Part shown: positions 53,827 through 63,869 of the stretch, one piece after another
Layout of the letters: every line of letters begins with the position of its first letter
Numbering within the stretch: the stretch's first letter is position 1
Assembly: GCA_963828215.1 (NCBI GenBank)
Contig: CAWHFO010000080.1
Coordinates: forward strand, 133,693 to 197,692
Source: CAVTJL01 sp963828215
GTDB lineage: Bacteria > Pseudomonadota > Alphaproteobacteria > Geminicoccales > Geminicoccaceae
Reading direction: 5' to 3'
DNA length: 64,000 nucleotides
Translations under genes and position numbers: made by a program
Notes under the pieces: model-generated
Told to the model about the DNA's origin: nothing
The model's database searches: none
The model's input: the letters and a program-made list of their open reading frames with translations, nothing else

Positions 53827-56323
53827 ATGGAGGGTGACAGCGCAACCGGGCGCGCGCCGGAGCTGGACCAGCTGCTCAGGCAATATGGGTGCGGCCCGGT
53901 CCGGTTCACCGGCACGGGCGATGCGCTCTACGAGCGGCACGTCATGTTCGACAACGTCGTCGATCCGGCCGAGGCGGGTCCGCGGGAGCGCTACGAGGCC
54001 GTCGCCCGCTCGGTCAGGGACGTGCTTTCGCAGCGCTGGGTGTTGACGGAACGCACCTATGAGCGGGAGAGCCCCAAGCGCATCTACTATCTCTCCATGG
54101 AGTTTCTCATAGGGCGCTCGCTCGCCAACAACATCCTAAATCTCCGCCTCGATCCGTTTGTGAAGCGGGCCGTTGACGAGAAGGGCCTCGACTGGCTCGC
54201 CTTGCTGGACGAGGAGCCGGACGCCGGCCTCGGCAATGGCGGCCTCGGCCGCCTCGCCGCGTGCTTCCTCGACTCGATGGCCACGATGCAGCTCCCGGCC
54301 ATGGGCTATGGGCTGCGCTACGAGTACGGCATCTTCAGACAGACCATCAGGGACGGCTGGCAGGAGGAGCAGCCGGACAACTGGCTGAGGCGGCCCGACC
54401 CCTGGGAGGTCGCCCGGCCGCACGAGAAGGTCGAGGTGAGGCTCGGCTGCTCGTTCGAGGTGCGCGGCGGGAGCCTGGGCGTGGTCGCCGGCCGACCGTC
54501 GAGCCTGCTCGGCATCCCGTTCGACCGCCCCATCGTGGGCTACGGCGGCAGGACGATCAACACGCTCCGGCTCTGGGCCGCTGCGGCACCCGACGTCTTC
54601 GACTTCCAGGCATTCAGCCACGGCGAGTTCGTGAGCGCGCTGGCCGAGCGTCTCGCGGCCGAATCCCTGACGCGCGTGCTCTACCCCGACAATTCGACGA
54701 GCATGGGTCAAGGGCTGCGCTTCGTGCAGGAGTACTTCCTCGTCGCCTGCTCGCTCGCGGATCTCGTCCGGCGCTTCCGGCGCGGCAACGCGGATTGGGC
54801 AGCATTCCCCGACAAGGTGGCGATCCAGCTCAACGACACGCATCCCAGCCTGGCCGTGCCGGAGGTCATGCGGATCCTGCTCGATGAGGCGCTGCCTCGG
54901 CTGGGACCAGGCCTTCGACATTGCCCGCCGTACGCTCGCCTACACGAACCATACGCTTCTGCCCGAGGCGCTGGAGAGGTGGCCCCTGCGGTGGTTCGAG
55001 CTGCTGCTGCCGCGCCATCTCGAGATCATCCTCGAGATCGACCGCCGCCTGCTCGATGAGGTCCGGTCGCGCTTCCCTGGCGATGAGGGTCGCTGCGCAC
55101 GCGTGAGCCTGGTCGAGGAAGGGAGCGAGCGGAAGATCCGCATGGCCAACCTCGCCATTGTCGGCTCGCACAGCACGAACGGGGTCGCCGCGATCCATTC
55201 CGAGCTGCTGCGCACGGTCACCGTCAGGGACTTGGCCGAGCTGTTTCCCGAGCGCTTCAGCAACAAGACCAACGGCATCACGCCGCGGCGCTGGCTGCTG
55301 CTGGCCAATCCCGCGCTTGCCGCCAGCATCACCGCAGCCATCGGCGAAGGCTGGATCACCGATCTCGCGCAACTAGAGAGGCTGAAGCCGCTTGCGGATG
55401 ACGCGAGCTTTCGCGAGGCCGTGCGCGAGGCCAAGCGCGAGGCAAAGGTTCGCCTCGCGGAGCGGCTCGCCGCGACGTCAGAGGTCATTGTCGACCCCGA
55501 CTCGATCTTCGACAGCCAGGTGAAGCGCATCCACGAGTACAAGCGGCAGCTCTTGAACGCGCTGCGTATCGTCGTCCTCTACAACCGGCTGCGGCAGAAG
55601 CCGGACGCCTCCATGACGCCGCGCACTTTCTTCTTCGCCGGCAAGGCGGCGCCCGCCTACCACTTGGCCAAGCTCATCATCAAGTTTCTCAACAACCTCG
55701 CCGGCACCATTGACGGCGATCCAGCGGTGCGCGGCCGCCTCAAGGTCGTTTTCCTGCCAGAGTACTGCGTCTCCCTCGCCGAGCGCCTGATTCCCGCGAG
55801 CGACGTCTCCAACCAGATCTCGACCGCGGGCTACGAGGCCAGCGGCACGAGCAACATGAAGTTCATGATGAACGGCGCCCTGACGATCGGCACGCGCGAC
55901 GGCGCCACGATCGAGATGGCCGAGGCCGCCGGCGAGGAGAACTTTTTCCTGTTCGGCCTGACGGCGGCTCAGGTGGCCGACAGTCGCGGCTGGTACGACC
56001 CCTGGTGGCACTACAATCACGAGCCGGAGACCCGCGCGGCCCTGGACCTGATCGCCTCAGATCATTTCAGCCGCCACGAGCCGGGCATCTTCGAGCCGTT
56101 GCGCGAGACCCTGCTCACCCACGGCGACCACTACATGCATCTGGCCGATCTCGGCTCCTACCTCGAGGCGGATCAGCGGCTGCTCGACCTCTATGCCGAT
56201 CCGGAAGGCTGGGCGCGCAAGGCCATCCTGAACATAGCCGGCTCGGGCCGGTTCTCCAGCGACCGGACGATCGCCGAGTACGCGACCGGGATCTGGCAGG
56301 TGAAGCCTTGCCCCGTTCCATAG
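53827..56323 (+). pseudogene. glgP: glycogen/maltodextrin phosphorylase, one frameshift
   Basis: About 831 residues. It phosphorolyses alpha-1,4-glucan to glucose 1-phosphate. N-terminal part: RIYYLSMEFLIGRSLANNIL, GNGGLGRLAACFLDSM, GYGLRYEYGIFRQ. C-terminal part: RIHEYKRQLLNALRI and the PLP-lysine motif EASGTSNMKFMMNG. The frame shifts near 54890, between LLDEA and LGWDQAFDIARRT; both halves are otherwise intact. ATG 53827 has GGGAGGG just upstream. It overlaps the start region of glgX, so the two are translated together. Confidence 0.9.
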
Positions 56324-58414
56324 CGGCGAAGCGGCCGGCGAAGACGGGCGGATCGTTCGCGGGGTCGAGCTCGCCCTTGGGGGCTACGCTGGACCAGGAC
56401 GGGGTGAACTTCAGCCTGTTCTCGCGGCACGCCACCGGGGTCGAGCTGCTGCTCTTCGATCGGGTCGACGATGCGACGCCGGCGCGGCCATCCGGCTCGA
56501 CCCCGTGGCGAACCGCACCTATCACTATTGGCACGTCTTCGTCCCCGGCATCGCAGCCGGGCCAGCTCTACGGCTACCGGATCGACGGCCCGCTGGACCC
56601 AGCGAGCGGGATGCGCTTCGATCCCGCCAAGTCCTGCTCGACCCCTATGGCCTCGGCGTGGTCGTCCCCGACGGCTACAGCCGCGCCGCCGCTCGCAGCC
56701 CGGCGACAACGCTGCGACTGCCATGAAAAGCGTCGTGGTCGATCCCGACGCCTACGACTGGGAAGGCGACGCGCCGCTGCGCCTGCCTTCGGCGCGGACC
56801 ATCATCTACGAGATGCACGTGCGCGGCTTCACCCGCCATCCGAGCTCCGGCGTCGGCGAGGCCGTGCGCGGCACGTATGCCGGCCTGATCGAGAAGATCC
56901 CGTACCTCCAGCAGCTCGGGATCACCGCGGTCGAGCTGCTGCCGGTGTTCCAGTTCGACCCGCAGGACTGTCCGCCGGGCAAGGTCAACTACTGGGGCTA
57001 CGCCCCGGTCTCCTTCTTCGCCCCGCACCAGGCCTACAGCTCGCGCCGGGACCCGCTCGGCCCCCGTCGACGAGTTCCGCGACATGGTCAAGGCGCTGCA
57101 CCGGGCGGGCATCGAGGTGATCCTCGACGTCGTCTTCAACCACACCGCCGAGGGCGACGAGACGGGGCCGACCTTGTGCTTCCGCGGCATCGACAATCCC
57201 ACCTACTACATCCTCGAGCCCGATCGCGCGCGCTACGCCAACTACACGGGTTGCGGCAACACGCTCAACGCCAACCATCCGGTCGTCCGCCGAATGATCG
57301 TCGACAGCCTGCGCTACTGGGTGAGGCAGATGCACGTCGACGGCTTCCGCTTCGACCTCGCCTCGGTCCTGTCGCGCGACCCGTCGGGCCGCCCGCTGCC
57401 GAACCCGCCGGTCTTGTGGGACATCGAATCGGACCCGGTGCTGGCGGGCACCAAGCTGATCGCCGAGGCCTGGGACGCGGCGGGCCTCTACCAGGTCGGC
57501 AGCTTCATCGGCGACAGCTGGAAGGAGTGGAACGGACGATTCCGCGACGACGTGCGCAGCTTCTTCCGCGGCGAGCCCGGCTCGGTGGGGCGGATGGCCG
57601 ACCGGCTGATCGGCAGCCCCGACATCTACGGCCACGAGGGGCGCGAGGCCGAGCAGAGCGTCAACTTCGTCACCTGCCACGACGGCTTCACGCTCAACGA
57701 CCTCGTGTCCTACGACGAGAAGCACAACGAGGCGAACGGCGAGGACAACCGCGACGGCGCGGACGACAACCGGAGCTGGAACTGCGGCGTCGAGGGGCCG
57801 ACCGACGACCCGGCCGTCGAGGCGCTGCGGAACCGGCAGGTCAAGAACTTCCTCACCGTCACGCTGCTCTCGCTGGGCATGCCGATGATCCTCATGGGCG
57901 ACGAGGTGCGGCGCACGCAATCGGGCAACAACAACGCCTACTGCCAGGATAACGAGACGAGCTGGTTCGACTGGGCCCTGGTCGAGCGGCACGCCGACCT
58001 GCACCGCTTCGTGAGGCTGCTCAACGCGCGGCGGCTCTTGCGCGATGTCGAGCACGAGCGCGATCGGCTGAGCCTGGACCAGATGATTCGGCAGGCGAGC
58101 AAGAGCTGGCACGGGGTCAAGCCCGGGCAGCCGGACTGGAGCGATCACTCCCACAGCCTCGCGTTCGAGGCGGAGCTATCGCGCGAAGGTGTCCGCGTCT
58201 ACCTGATCCTGAACGCCTACTGGGAGTCGCTGACGTTCGAGCTGCCGTCGGCGGATAACGGTGGCTCTTGGCGCCGCTGGATCGATACCTCGCTCGCATC
58301 GCCGGAGGACATCCTGCCTGGGAGGCTGCTCTCCCGCTCCCTGACCAGAGGACCTATCGAGCAGCCGCACGCTCGGTCGTGGTACTGTTCGTCGAGATCC
58401 GGCGCCGAGCTTGA
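56308..58414 (+). pseudogene. glgX: glycogen debranching enzyme GlgX, several frameshifts
   Basis: A GH13 isoamylase-type debranching enzyme that removes the short branches left by phosphorylase. The frame changes about six times (near 56480, 56563, 56632, 56700, 57062 and 58322), but across them the whole protein is present: CBM48-like start SPLGATLDQDGVNFSLFSRH, IIYEMHVRGFTRHPSSGVGE, catalytic Asp in DGFRFDLASVL, Glu in LIAEAWDAAG and Asp in FVTCHDGFTLND, and ending RTYRAAARSVVVLFVEIRRR with TGA at 58414. TTG 56308 is the likely start inside the 3' end of glgP. Such a number of shifts in a well-conserved gene suggests poor local consensus. Confidence 0.88.
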
Positions 58415-58438
58415 GCCGCCAACTGCCCCGGCGCAGCG

Positions 58439-58600
58439 TGCGACTGGCGCCAAAAAGCCCTGCTCGACGGGCAAGCCTCTGGCCCGCAGCGTGAGCGGCG
58501 CGAGCTGCAAGCGGCGCTCCGCGACATGCGCAAGGGCGACACACTCGTGGTCTGGAAGCTCGACCGGCTGGAGCGGTCGGCGGTAGCGGGAGTCGGCTGA
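58439..58600 (+). pseudogene. serine recombinase (resolvase) fragment
   Basis: A piece with DWRQKALLDGQASGPQRERR and MRKGDTLVVWKLDRLERS, the N-terminal catalytic-domain pattern of Tn3-type resolvases (the usual Arg in the DRLGRS box). Ends at TGA 58600. The serine-bearing N-terminus and the C-terminal DNA-binding part are absent. Confidence 0.65.
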
Positions 58601-58695
58601 TCCCCCTTTCGTCCGGAGGTACACTAACTGAGACGGCACGACAATGTTGGACCGTAAATCCCGGGCGTGGCTCGAGATGCGCGCGAAACGAGATC

Positions 58696-58815
58696 GTGCC
58701 TGACAATCTCCTCGCGCACCGCGCCCTGCTCGGCTGGGAGCAAGTTCGCATTGCCGACGATTACAGCTGGACCCATACCCTCTCAGGCCCCGGTCCGTTC
58801 CGGCCGCCTGACCAA
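58696..58815 (+). pseudogene. Tn3-family transposase C-terminal fragment
   Basis: VPDNLLAHRALLGWEQVRIA then DDYSWTHTLSGPGPFRPPD matches the usual C-terminal pattern of Tn3 TnpA (LxLxGWExxxxxGDYxW ... FRPLR). Only ~40 residues remain. With the resolvase piece it marks a decayed Tn3-family transposon. Confidence 0.6.
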
Positions 58816-59077
58816 CCCGGCCCTGCCGGCCATGGCGGTGATCGGTGCCAACTACACCACACCACGGGGCACGATCCACCGAAGGTCAGGGCCGGGGCAA
58901 TCCAGCGTGCCAGAGGGTGGATCTACCGGCCTTCTCTAAGCCGTTGAAAAACAAGCAGAGAGGGTTCGGCCCCAGTACCTCTCCCTCAACCAGCCCCCGC
59001 CCCGGAGTTGGCTCTCCGGCCCAAATTGGCCCTGCTATAACCCGTTGATATCGAGGCCTTTCGCACTCGGCCGTCAA
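58816..59077. other. gap between Tn3 scraps and IS5 relic, nothing recognised
   Basis: No supported gene or clear repeat. Confidence 0.35.
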
Positions 59078-60027
59078 GGAACATCTGAACAAGGGGTTGT
59101 TGCCTGGCTGAGGAGGACGGAGACGTCCTCACCCGGCCTCGGGGTTGGATCGTGGCGCCGTTCGGAGCCGTGCTGGGCTGGCGGCGCGGTGTGCCGGCCC
59201 GGTGTGGGCACACTACGCCTCCTGGCGGCGCAGCAGATGCCGGCGGGCAATGAACAGATTGGCGAGCGCGCAGATGACGATGAGGCGATGGGCGTTCTTC
59301 GCCAGGCCGCGATAGCGCACCTTGGCGAAGCCGAAGACGCGCTTGATGACGCCGATCGTGTGCTCGACCTTGGCCCGGACCATCGACTTGGTGCGGTTTT
59401 TCGCAGGCTCGGTCTCGTCCACGACGCCGCGGTGGCGATAGCGGCGATTGACGAAATCCTTGGCCCGCGGCGCGCGCCGCCGGATCACCGCCCGCTGTCC
59501 GCGATAGGCTTGGTCGCCCCACACCTTCGTCTCTTTGCCGTGCAGCAGATCGGGCAGCACCGTGCTGTCGGCGACATGGGCCGGCGTCGCCACGACCGCG
59601 TGAATCAGCTTCGAGCAGGTGGCGGAAGCGGCACAGCGTGGTCTCGTCCGGCACCGGCTCCTGGCCCAGGTCGATCCCGACGAAACGGCGCATCGCCAGC
59701 GAGTTGTAGAGCGCCTCCTCCACCGCCGGGTCCGACAGGTCGAACCAGTGCTGCAGAAATAGATCCGCAGCATCCGCTCCACCCCGACCGGCGGCCGGCC
59801 GTGGCCGGGCTTGGGATAGAACGGCTGGACCAGCCCGCACAGCGCCGACCACGGCACCATGCGCTCCATCCCGGCCAGAAACGCCGCCCGCCGAGTCGTC
59901 TTCGCGTAGCGCCCGAACCCCGCCATCGCCAGCGTCAGCTGCGTCATCGATCCCGACCCGTGCGCGCCGATCAACCCCGACGAACATCATACCAGGATCG
60001 CAGGACCATGCCTTTTGCAGAGGTTCC
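59078..60027 (-). mobile_element. decayed IS5-family element
   Basis: Ends GGAACATCTGAACAAGGGG (left) and, read inversely, GGAACCTCTGCAAAAGGC (right) closely resemble those of the IS5 at 45449-46646, so the two belong to the same subgroup. This copy is ~950 bp because of an internal deletion. No clean target duplication is visible. Confidence 0.8.
59213..59974 (-). pseudogene. IS5-family transposase relic with internal deletion
   Basis: N-terminal part MTQLTLAMAGFGRYAKTTRR, then a shift into LSDPAVEEALYNSLAMRRFV and CRFRHLLE. At that point ~70-75 residues including the first catalytic Asp region are missing, and the sequence resumes at KLIHAVVATPAHVADSTVLP, VWGDQAYRGQRAVI and KNRTKSMVRAKVEHTIGVIK. 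Compared with the intact copy at 45585-46553 it is clearly inactive. Confidence 0.85.
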
Positions 60028-60133
60028 TTAACTGGGCGGGAACCGCCGAGGCGCTCCAAAGCCTCTCTCCGGGGCCGTTTTCTCAGCCGGGTGTGAACCT
60101 CGGTCATTCGGTATCCGATTGAGAAAACGCTTA

Positions 60134-60192
60134 TAGAACAGTGACTTGACCGGGCCGGCCAAATGCCGGGGTTCGAAATCCCTCTCGCCTAG
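60134..60192 (+). other. tRNA-3'-end-like sequence, unproven
   Basis: A T-arm-like GGGGTTCGAAATCCCT followed by CTCGCC, preceded by a possible long variable arm (CCGGGCCGGCCAAATGCCGG), looks like the 3' part of a class II tRNA. No 5' part is found, and pairing in the T arm is imperfect. It may be an attachment-site scar or chance. Confidence 0.25.
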
Positions 60193-60317
60193 GCGAGATT
60201 CAGTCTCGAACTCGGAAATCGTTTCTGATCAACGAGTTGGCGTTCTTCCGTTGCTGACTCGGTGGTGGCCGAGCGAGAGGAACCGCCAAATCGTTCTCTG
60301 CGAGGCACAGCCCCGGA

Positions 60318-60693
60318 TCATGCCAACGCGTCGAGCAGCTGCTTGGCAGCGACGAGGTCCCGCGTGTCGAAGCCCTCGGTAAACCAGCTATAGATTGGGG
60401 CGAGGGTATCATGCGCCTTTCGCCGCTCGCCGTATTCCGCCCAGAGCAGACAGAGCGATCTCGGCGCGCAGCTCCCACAGCTTGGCGTGTCGCCCGATCG
60501 CGACATTGCGGGCAGAGGCAAAATCCCTTGCGGCTTCGCTACTACGACCCCCGAGTAAGAGCCCCTCGCCCGCGAGCCTCCGCAGCTCGGCCTCGAACCA
60601 GCGCTCTCCGGTCGCGGCGACCTGATCAAGCGCGCGGCGGAGGGTCGTGTCCCAGGAGGTGGTGTAGGAGCAGGCGGTTAATGAGGCGGCCAT
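60318..60693 (-). pseudogene. C-terminal TPR fragment of an adenylate cyclase/ATPase-like regulator
   Basis: Reads ALDQVAATGERWFEAELRRL, RNVAIGRHAKLWELRAEI and, after a shift near 60455, LLWAEYGERRKAHDTLAPIY and WFTEGFDTRDLVAAKQLLDA. This is the usual C-terminal tail of large cytoplasmic adenylate-cyclase/AfsR-like proteins with tetratricopeptide repeats. The main part is missing, so only a scrap remains, probably carried or cut by neighbouring IS elements. Confidence 0.7.
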
Positions 60694-60970
60694 CGCCGGT
60701 CTTTCGGCTTCCGTAATGGGCCGTGGGGCGTCAAGTCCCTCGAGTGATCATCTCGCCGCCGGGCTCATGCTTCCGTCCGTGGTCGGCGTCCTCTCCGCCA
60801 CATCATGCCATCAGAGCCAGGATTGGCGAGCCAATCTAGGGTCGCGTGGTTCCCGCTGCGAGCGAGCCCACTCCCGGATCACCGGCTTCACCGCTCCCGC
60901 GTCCCGGCGACGGGACCTCGGTGGAGCAGAGCGTTCGGCCCTGTCCAGAAACCTCCTCCTTCTCAGCCGC

Positions 60971-61192
60971 TCACACGACGGCCGCCTGCTTGCCGAAGTG
61001 GAAGCTGGTGCCGTCGACCCGCATCCGGTGCAGAACAATGGCGAGCTTGCGGGCGAGCGCGACCTTCGCGCGCTTCATGCCACGGCGCTTGCCGACCTCG
61101 ATCGCCCGGCGCTTCAGGGTCGAGAGCCGGCCGGCCCTGGTCAACATCACGTTCGCGGCCTCGTAGAGGGCGCTCCGCACCATGATCGGCAA
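60971..61192 (-). pseudogene. IS110-family transposase C-terminal fragment
   Basis: MVRSALYEAANVMLTRAGRL and MKRAKVALARKLAIVLHRMR match the end of IS110-family transposases (transposase_20), stop at 60971. The 5' part is lost or out of frame (a weak upstream continuation to ~61240). It differs in sequence from the IS110 fragment at 47390-47872. Confidence 0.7.
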
Positions 61193-61352
61193 CGCCGATC
61201 ATCCGGCCCGACAAGGGCGGGAGCCGCGCCCGCGGTTCCCGAGGCGCGTCGCCCACCATCCGCGACCAGAAGACCGCGGGTCCGGGTCGCGAAGCGAGCG
61301 CGGCCAGCAGGCCGCGAAGGGCTGATCCCGCCGGTGACCTCGGTCTCGCCTG
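61193..61352. other. short unassigned stretch before IS21
   Basis: Arg-rich frames on both strands; nothing recognised. Confidence 0.3.
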
Positions 61353-61525
61353 TGCAATTCCGAATTCAATCGGGCCGGGTTTTCCGACTTGAAGCCGGCC
61401 ATCGTTCCGGGCTGAAGCCGGCCACCGTTCCGATTTGAAGGCGGCCAGCTGGCCGCCCCCGTACGGCTCCTGGGTCAGCAACTCGGGCATCTCGATCCTC
61501 GTGTCGATCGTGACGGAGGGGCGGG

Positions 61526-63064
61526 ATGCCGGCGAAGAGGAAGCTGACCATGAGACAACTACGCCAGATGCTGCGTCTGGCCCGCGACGGGGCCAGTAGC
61601 CGCGAGATCGGGCGCGTGCTGGGCGTTGCCCGCAGCACCGTCCAGGAGAACCTGAAGCGCGCGGCGGACGGGGGTCTGAGCTGGCCGCTGCCGGGTGAGC
61701 TCACCGATCATGCCCTCGAGCAGCGGCTGTTCGAGCGTGCCGGGGTCAAGCAGGGTACCCGTCGTCGTGCGGAGCCCAACTGGGCCGAGCTGGTCATCGA
61801 TCTGAAGAAGCCCGGCGTCACCATGATGGTGCTCTGGGAGGAATACCGGGCGACCCGGCCCGACGGCTACGGCTACAGCCGCTTCTGCGAGCTGTTCCGC
61901 GGCTTCGAGCGCCGGTTGTCGCCGAGCATGCGGCAGGATCACGTCGCCGGCGACAAGGTCTTCGTCGACTACTCGGGCAAGAAGATCGCCATCGTCGATC
62001 CACAGACGGGTGAGATCCGCGCGGCGGAGATCTTCGTGGCCGTGCTCGGGGCCTCGAACTTCACCTACGCCGAGGCGACCTGGACCCAGTCGCTGCCCGA
62101 CTGGATCGGCGCGCACGTCCGGATGTTCCGCTTCTTCGGCGGTGTGCCGCGCCTGGTGGTGCCCGACAATCTGAAGGCCGGGGTCAACAAGGCCTCGTTC
62201 TACGACCCGGAGCTCAACCGGAGCTACGGGATGATGGCCTCGCACTATGGTGTTGGTGTCCTGCCGGCCCGGCCGCGCCGCCCCAAGGACAAGGCCAAGG
62301 TCGAGAACGGCGTCCGCTTCGCCCAGACCTGCATCCTCGGCCGCCTGCGGCGCGAGACCTTCTTCTCGCTCGCCGACGCCAACCTGGCCATCGCCGGTGC
62401 CCTCGACCGCATCAACGATCATGTCATCCGCCGCCTCGGCGTCACCCGCCGGCACCTCTTCGAGACCATCGAGCGCCGGGTCCTGGCGCCCCTGCCGGGT
62501 GATGAGTACGAGTTCGCCGAGTGGCGGCTCGCCCGCGTCGGCGTCGACTATCACGTCGAGCACGAAGGGTTCTTCTACTCGGTGCCGCACGGCCTGATCC
62601 GAGCACAGGTCGACGTCCGCGCGACCAGCCGCACGATCGAGCTGTTCCACCGCGGGCAACGTGTCGCCCTGCATCAGCGCCGCTACGGCGGCCGTCGCCA
62701 CGGCACCGATCCCGATCACATGCCCAGTTCCCACCGCCGCTACGCGGACTGGACGCCGGACCGCTTCCGCCGTTGGGCGGGCTCGGTCGGGCCGAACACC
62801 GAAGCCCTGGTCACGGCCATTCTGGCCCATCGCCCGCATCCCGAGCAGGGCTTTCGAACCTGCCTCGGCGTCCTTAGGCTGTTTCGCGACCTCGAAGCCA
62901 GCCGCGCCGAAGCCGTCTCGGCCCGGTCCCTGCGGATCGGTGCGCTCACCTACCAGAGCATCGCTTCCATCCTCGCCAACCGCCTGGGCCGCCAACCCGC
63001 CACGGCCGAGCCCGAGGCCGTCATCGACCACGTCAACCTGCGTGGCCCCAGCTACTTCCATTGA
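61526..63064 (+). CDS. istA: IS21-family transposase IstA
   Basis: A 512-residue transposase. N-terminal helix-turn-helix (MRQLRQMLRLARDGASSREI, GVARSTVQENLKRA), then the DDE domain: Asp in VFVDYSGKKIAIVDP, Asp in LVVPDNLKAGVNKAS and Glu in DKAKVENGVRFAQ. Intact, with the usual C-terminal Mu-transposase-like domain. Stop TGA 63062-63064 lies just before istB. Confidence 0.95.
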   Translation: MPAKRKLTMRQLRQMLRLARDGASSREIGRVLGVARSTVQENLKRAADGGLSWPLPGELTDHALEQRLFERAGVKQGTRRRAEPNWAELVIDLKKPGVTMMVLWEEYRATRPDGYGYSRFCELFRGFERRLSPSMRQDHVAGDKVFVDYSGKKIAIVDPQTGEIRAAEIFVAVLGASNFTYAEATWTQSLPDWIGAHVRMFRFFGGVPRLVVPDNLKAGVNKASFYDPELNRSYGMMASHYGVGVLPARPRRPKDKAKVENGVRFAQTCILGRLRRETFFSLADANLAIAGALDRINDHVIRRLGVTRRHLFETIERRVLAPLPGDEYEFAEWRLARVGVDYHVEHEGFFYSVPHGLIRAQVDVRATSRTIELFHRGQRVALHQRRYGGRRHGTDPDHMPSSHRRYADWTPDRFRRWAGSVGPNTEALVTAILAHRPHPEQGFRTCLGVLRLFRDLEASRAEAVSARSLRIGALTYQSIASILANRLGRQPATAEPEAVIDHVNLRGPSYFH

Positions 63065-63075
63065 GGAGAACCACC

Positions 63076-63828
63076 ATGCTCGCCCACCCGACCCTCGACC
63101 TGCTCGCCAATCTTGGCCTCCACGGCATGCTCAAGGGCTTTCAGGATCTCGAAGCCCAACCGGAGGCGAAGGGCCTGGAGCATGCCGAATGGCTCGCTCT
63201 GCTGCTCGACCGGGAGATGACCCTGCGCCGGCAAAAACGCTTCGAGAGCCGCGCCCGTGCCGCGCGGCTGCGTCATCAGGCCAGCGTCGAGGACGTCGAC
63301 TTCCGCGCCGCCCGCGGTCTCGATCGCGGGCTGTTCCTCAAGCTGGCCGGCTGCGGCTGGATCCGCGCCCGGCATGGCTTGCTGCTCACCGGGCCGACCG
63401 GCGTCGGCAAGAGCTGGCTGGCTTGCGCCCTCGGCCACAAGGCCTGCCGGGAGGATCTCTCCGTCGCCTACCACCGTGCCCCCAGGCTGTTTGCCGCTCT
63501 CGCCCTGGCGCGCGGTGACGGCCGCTACGCCAAGATGCTGCGCGGCCTCGCCAGGGTCGACCTGCTCATCCTCGACGATTGGGGACCCGAGAAGCTCGAC
63601 GACGAGCAGCGCCGCGACCTGCTCGAGATCATCGAGGACCGCCACGAGCGACGATCCACCATCGTCACCAGCCAGCTGCCCGTCGATCGCTGGTACGAGA
63701 TCATCGGCAATCCCACCATCGCCGATGCCGTCCTCGATCGTCTCCTGCACAACGCCTACCGCATCGAGCTGGCCGGCGAGAGCCTCCGCAAACGTCGCTC
63801 GCCCGAGCTACCAACCACGCCGGCTTGA
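63076..63828 (+). CDS. istB: IS21-family helper ATPase IstB
   Basis: A 250-residue DnaC-like AAA+ ATPase that assists IstA. Walker A GPTGVGKSWLACALG, Walker B DLLILDDWGPEKL, sensor STIVTSQLPVDRWYEIIG and YRIELAGESLRKRR at the end. I chose ATG 63076, with GAGGAGAA overlapping the istA stop; TTG 63061 is less likely. Intact. Confidence 0.95.
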   Translation: MLAHPTLDLLANLGLHGMLKGFQDLEAQPEAKGLEHAEWLALLLDREMTLRRQKRFESRARAARLRHQASVEDVDFRAARGLDRGLFLKLAGCGWIRARHGLLLTGPTGVGKSWLACALGHKACREDLSVAYHRAPRLFAALALARGDGRYAKMLRGLARVDLLILDDWGPEKLDDEQRRDLLEIIEDRHERRSTIVTSQLPVDRWYEIIGNPTIADAVLDRLLHNAYRIELAGESLRKRRSPELPTTPA

Positions 63829-63869
63829 CCGCCGGCGCGATCGCCTCGAACATCCACCACGACCCAGGA

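Noticed and set aside
61559..63061. 500-codon minus-strand open frame
   Set aside because: Antisense to istA, which has all DDE residues.
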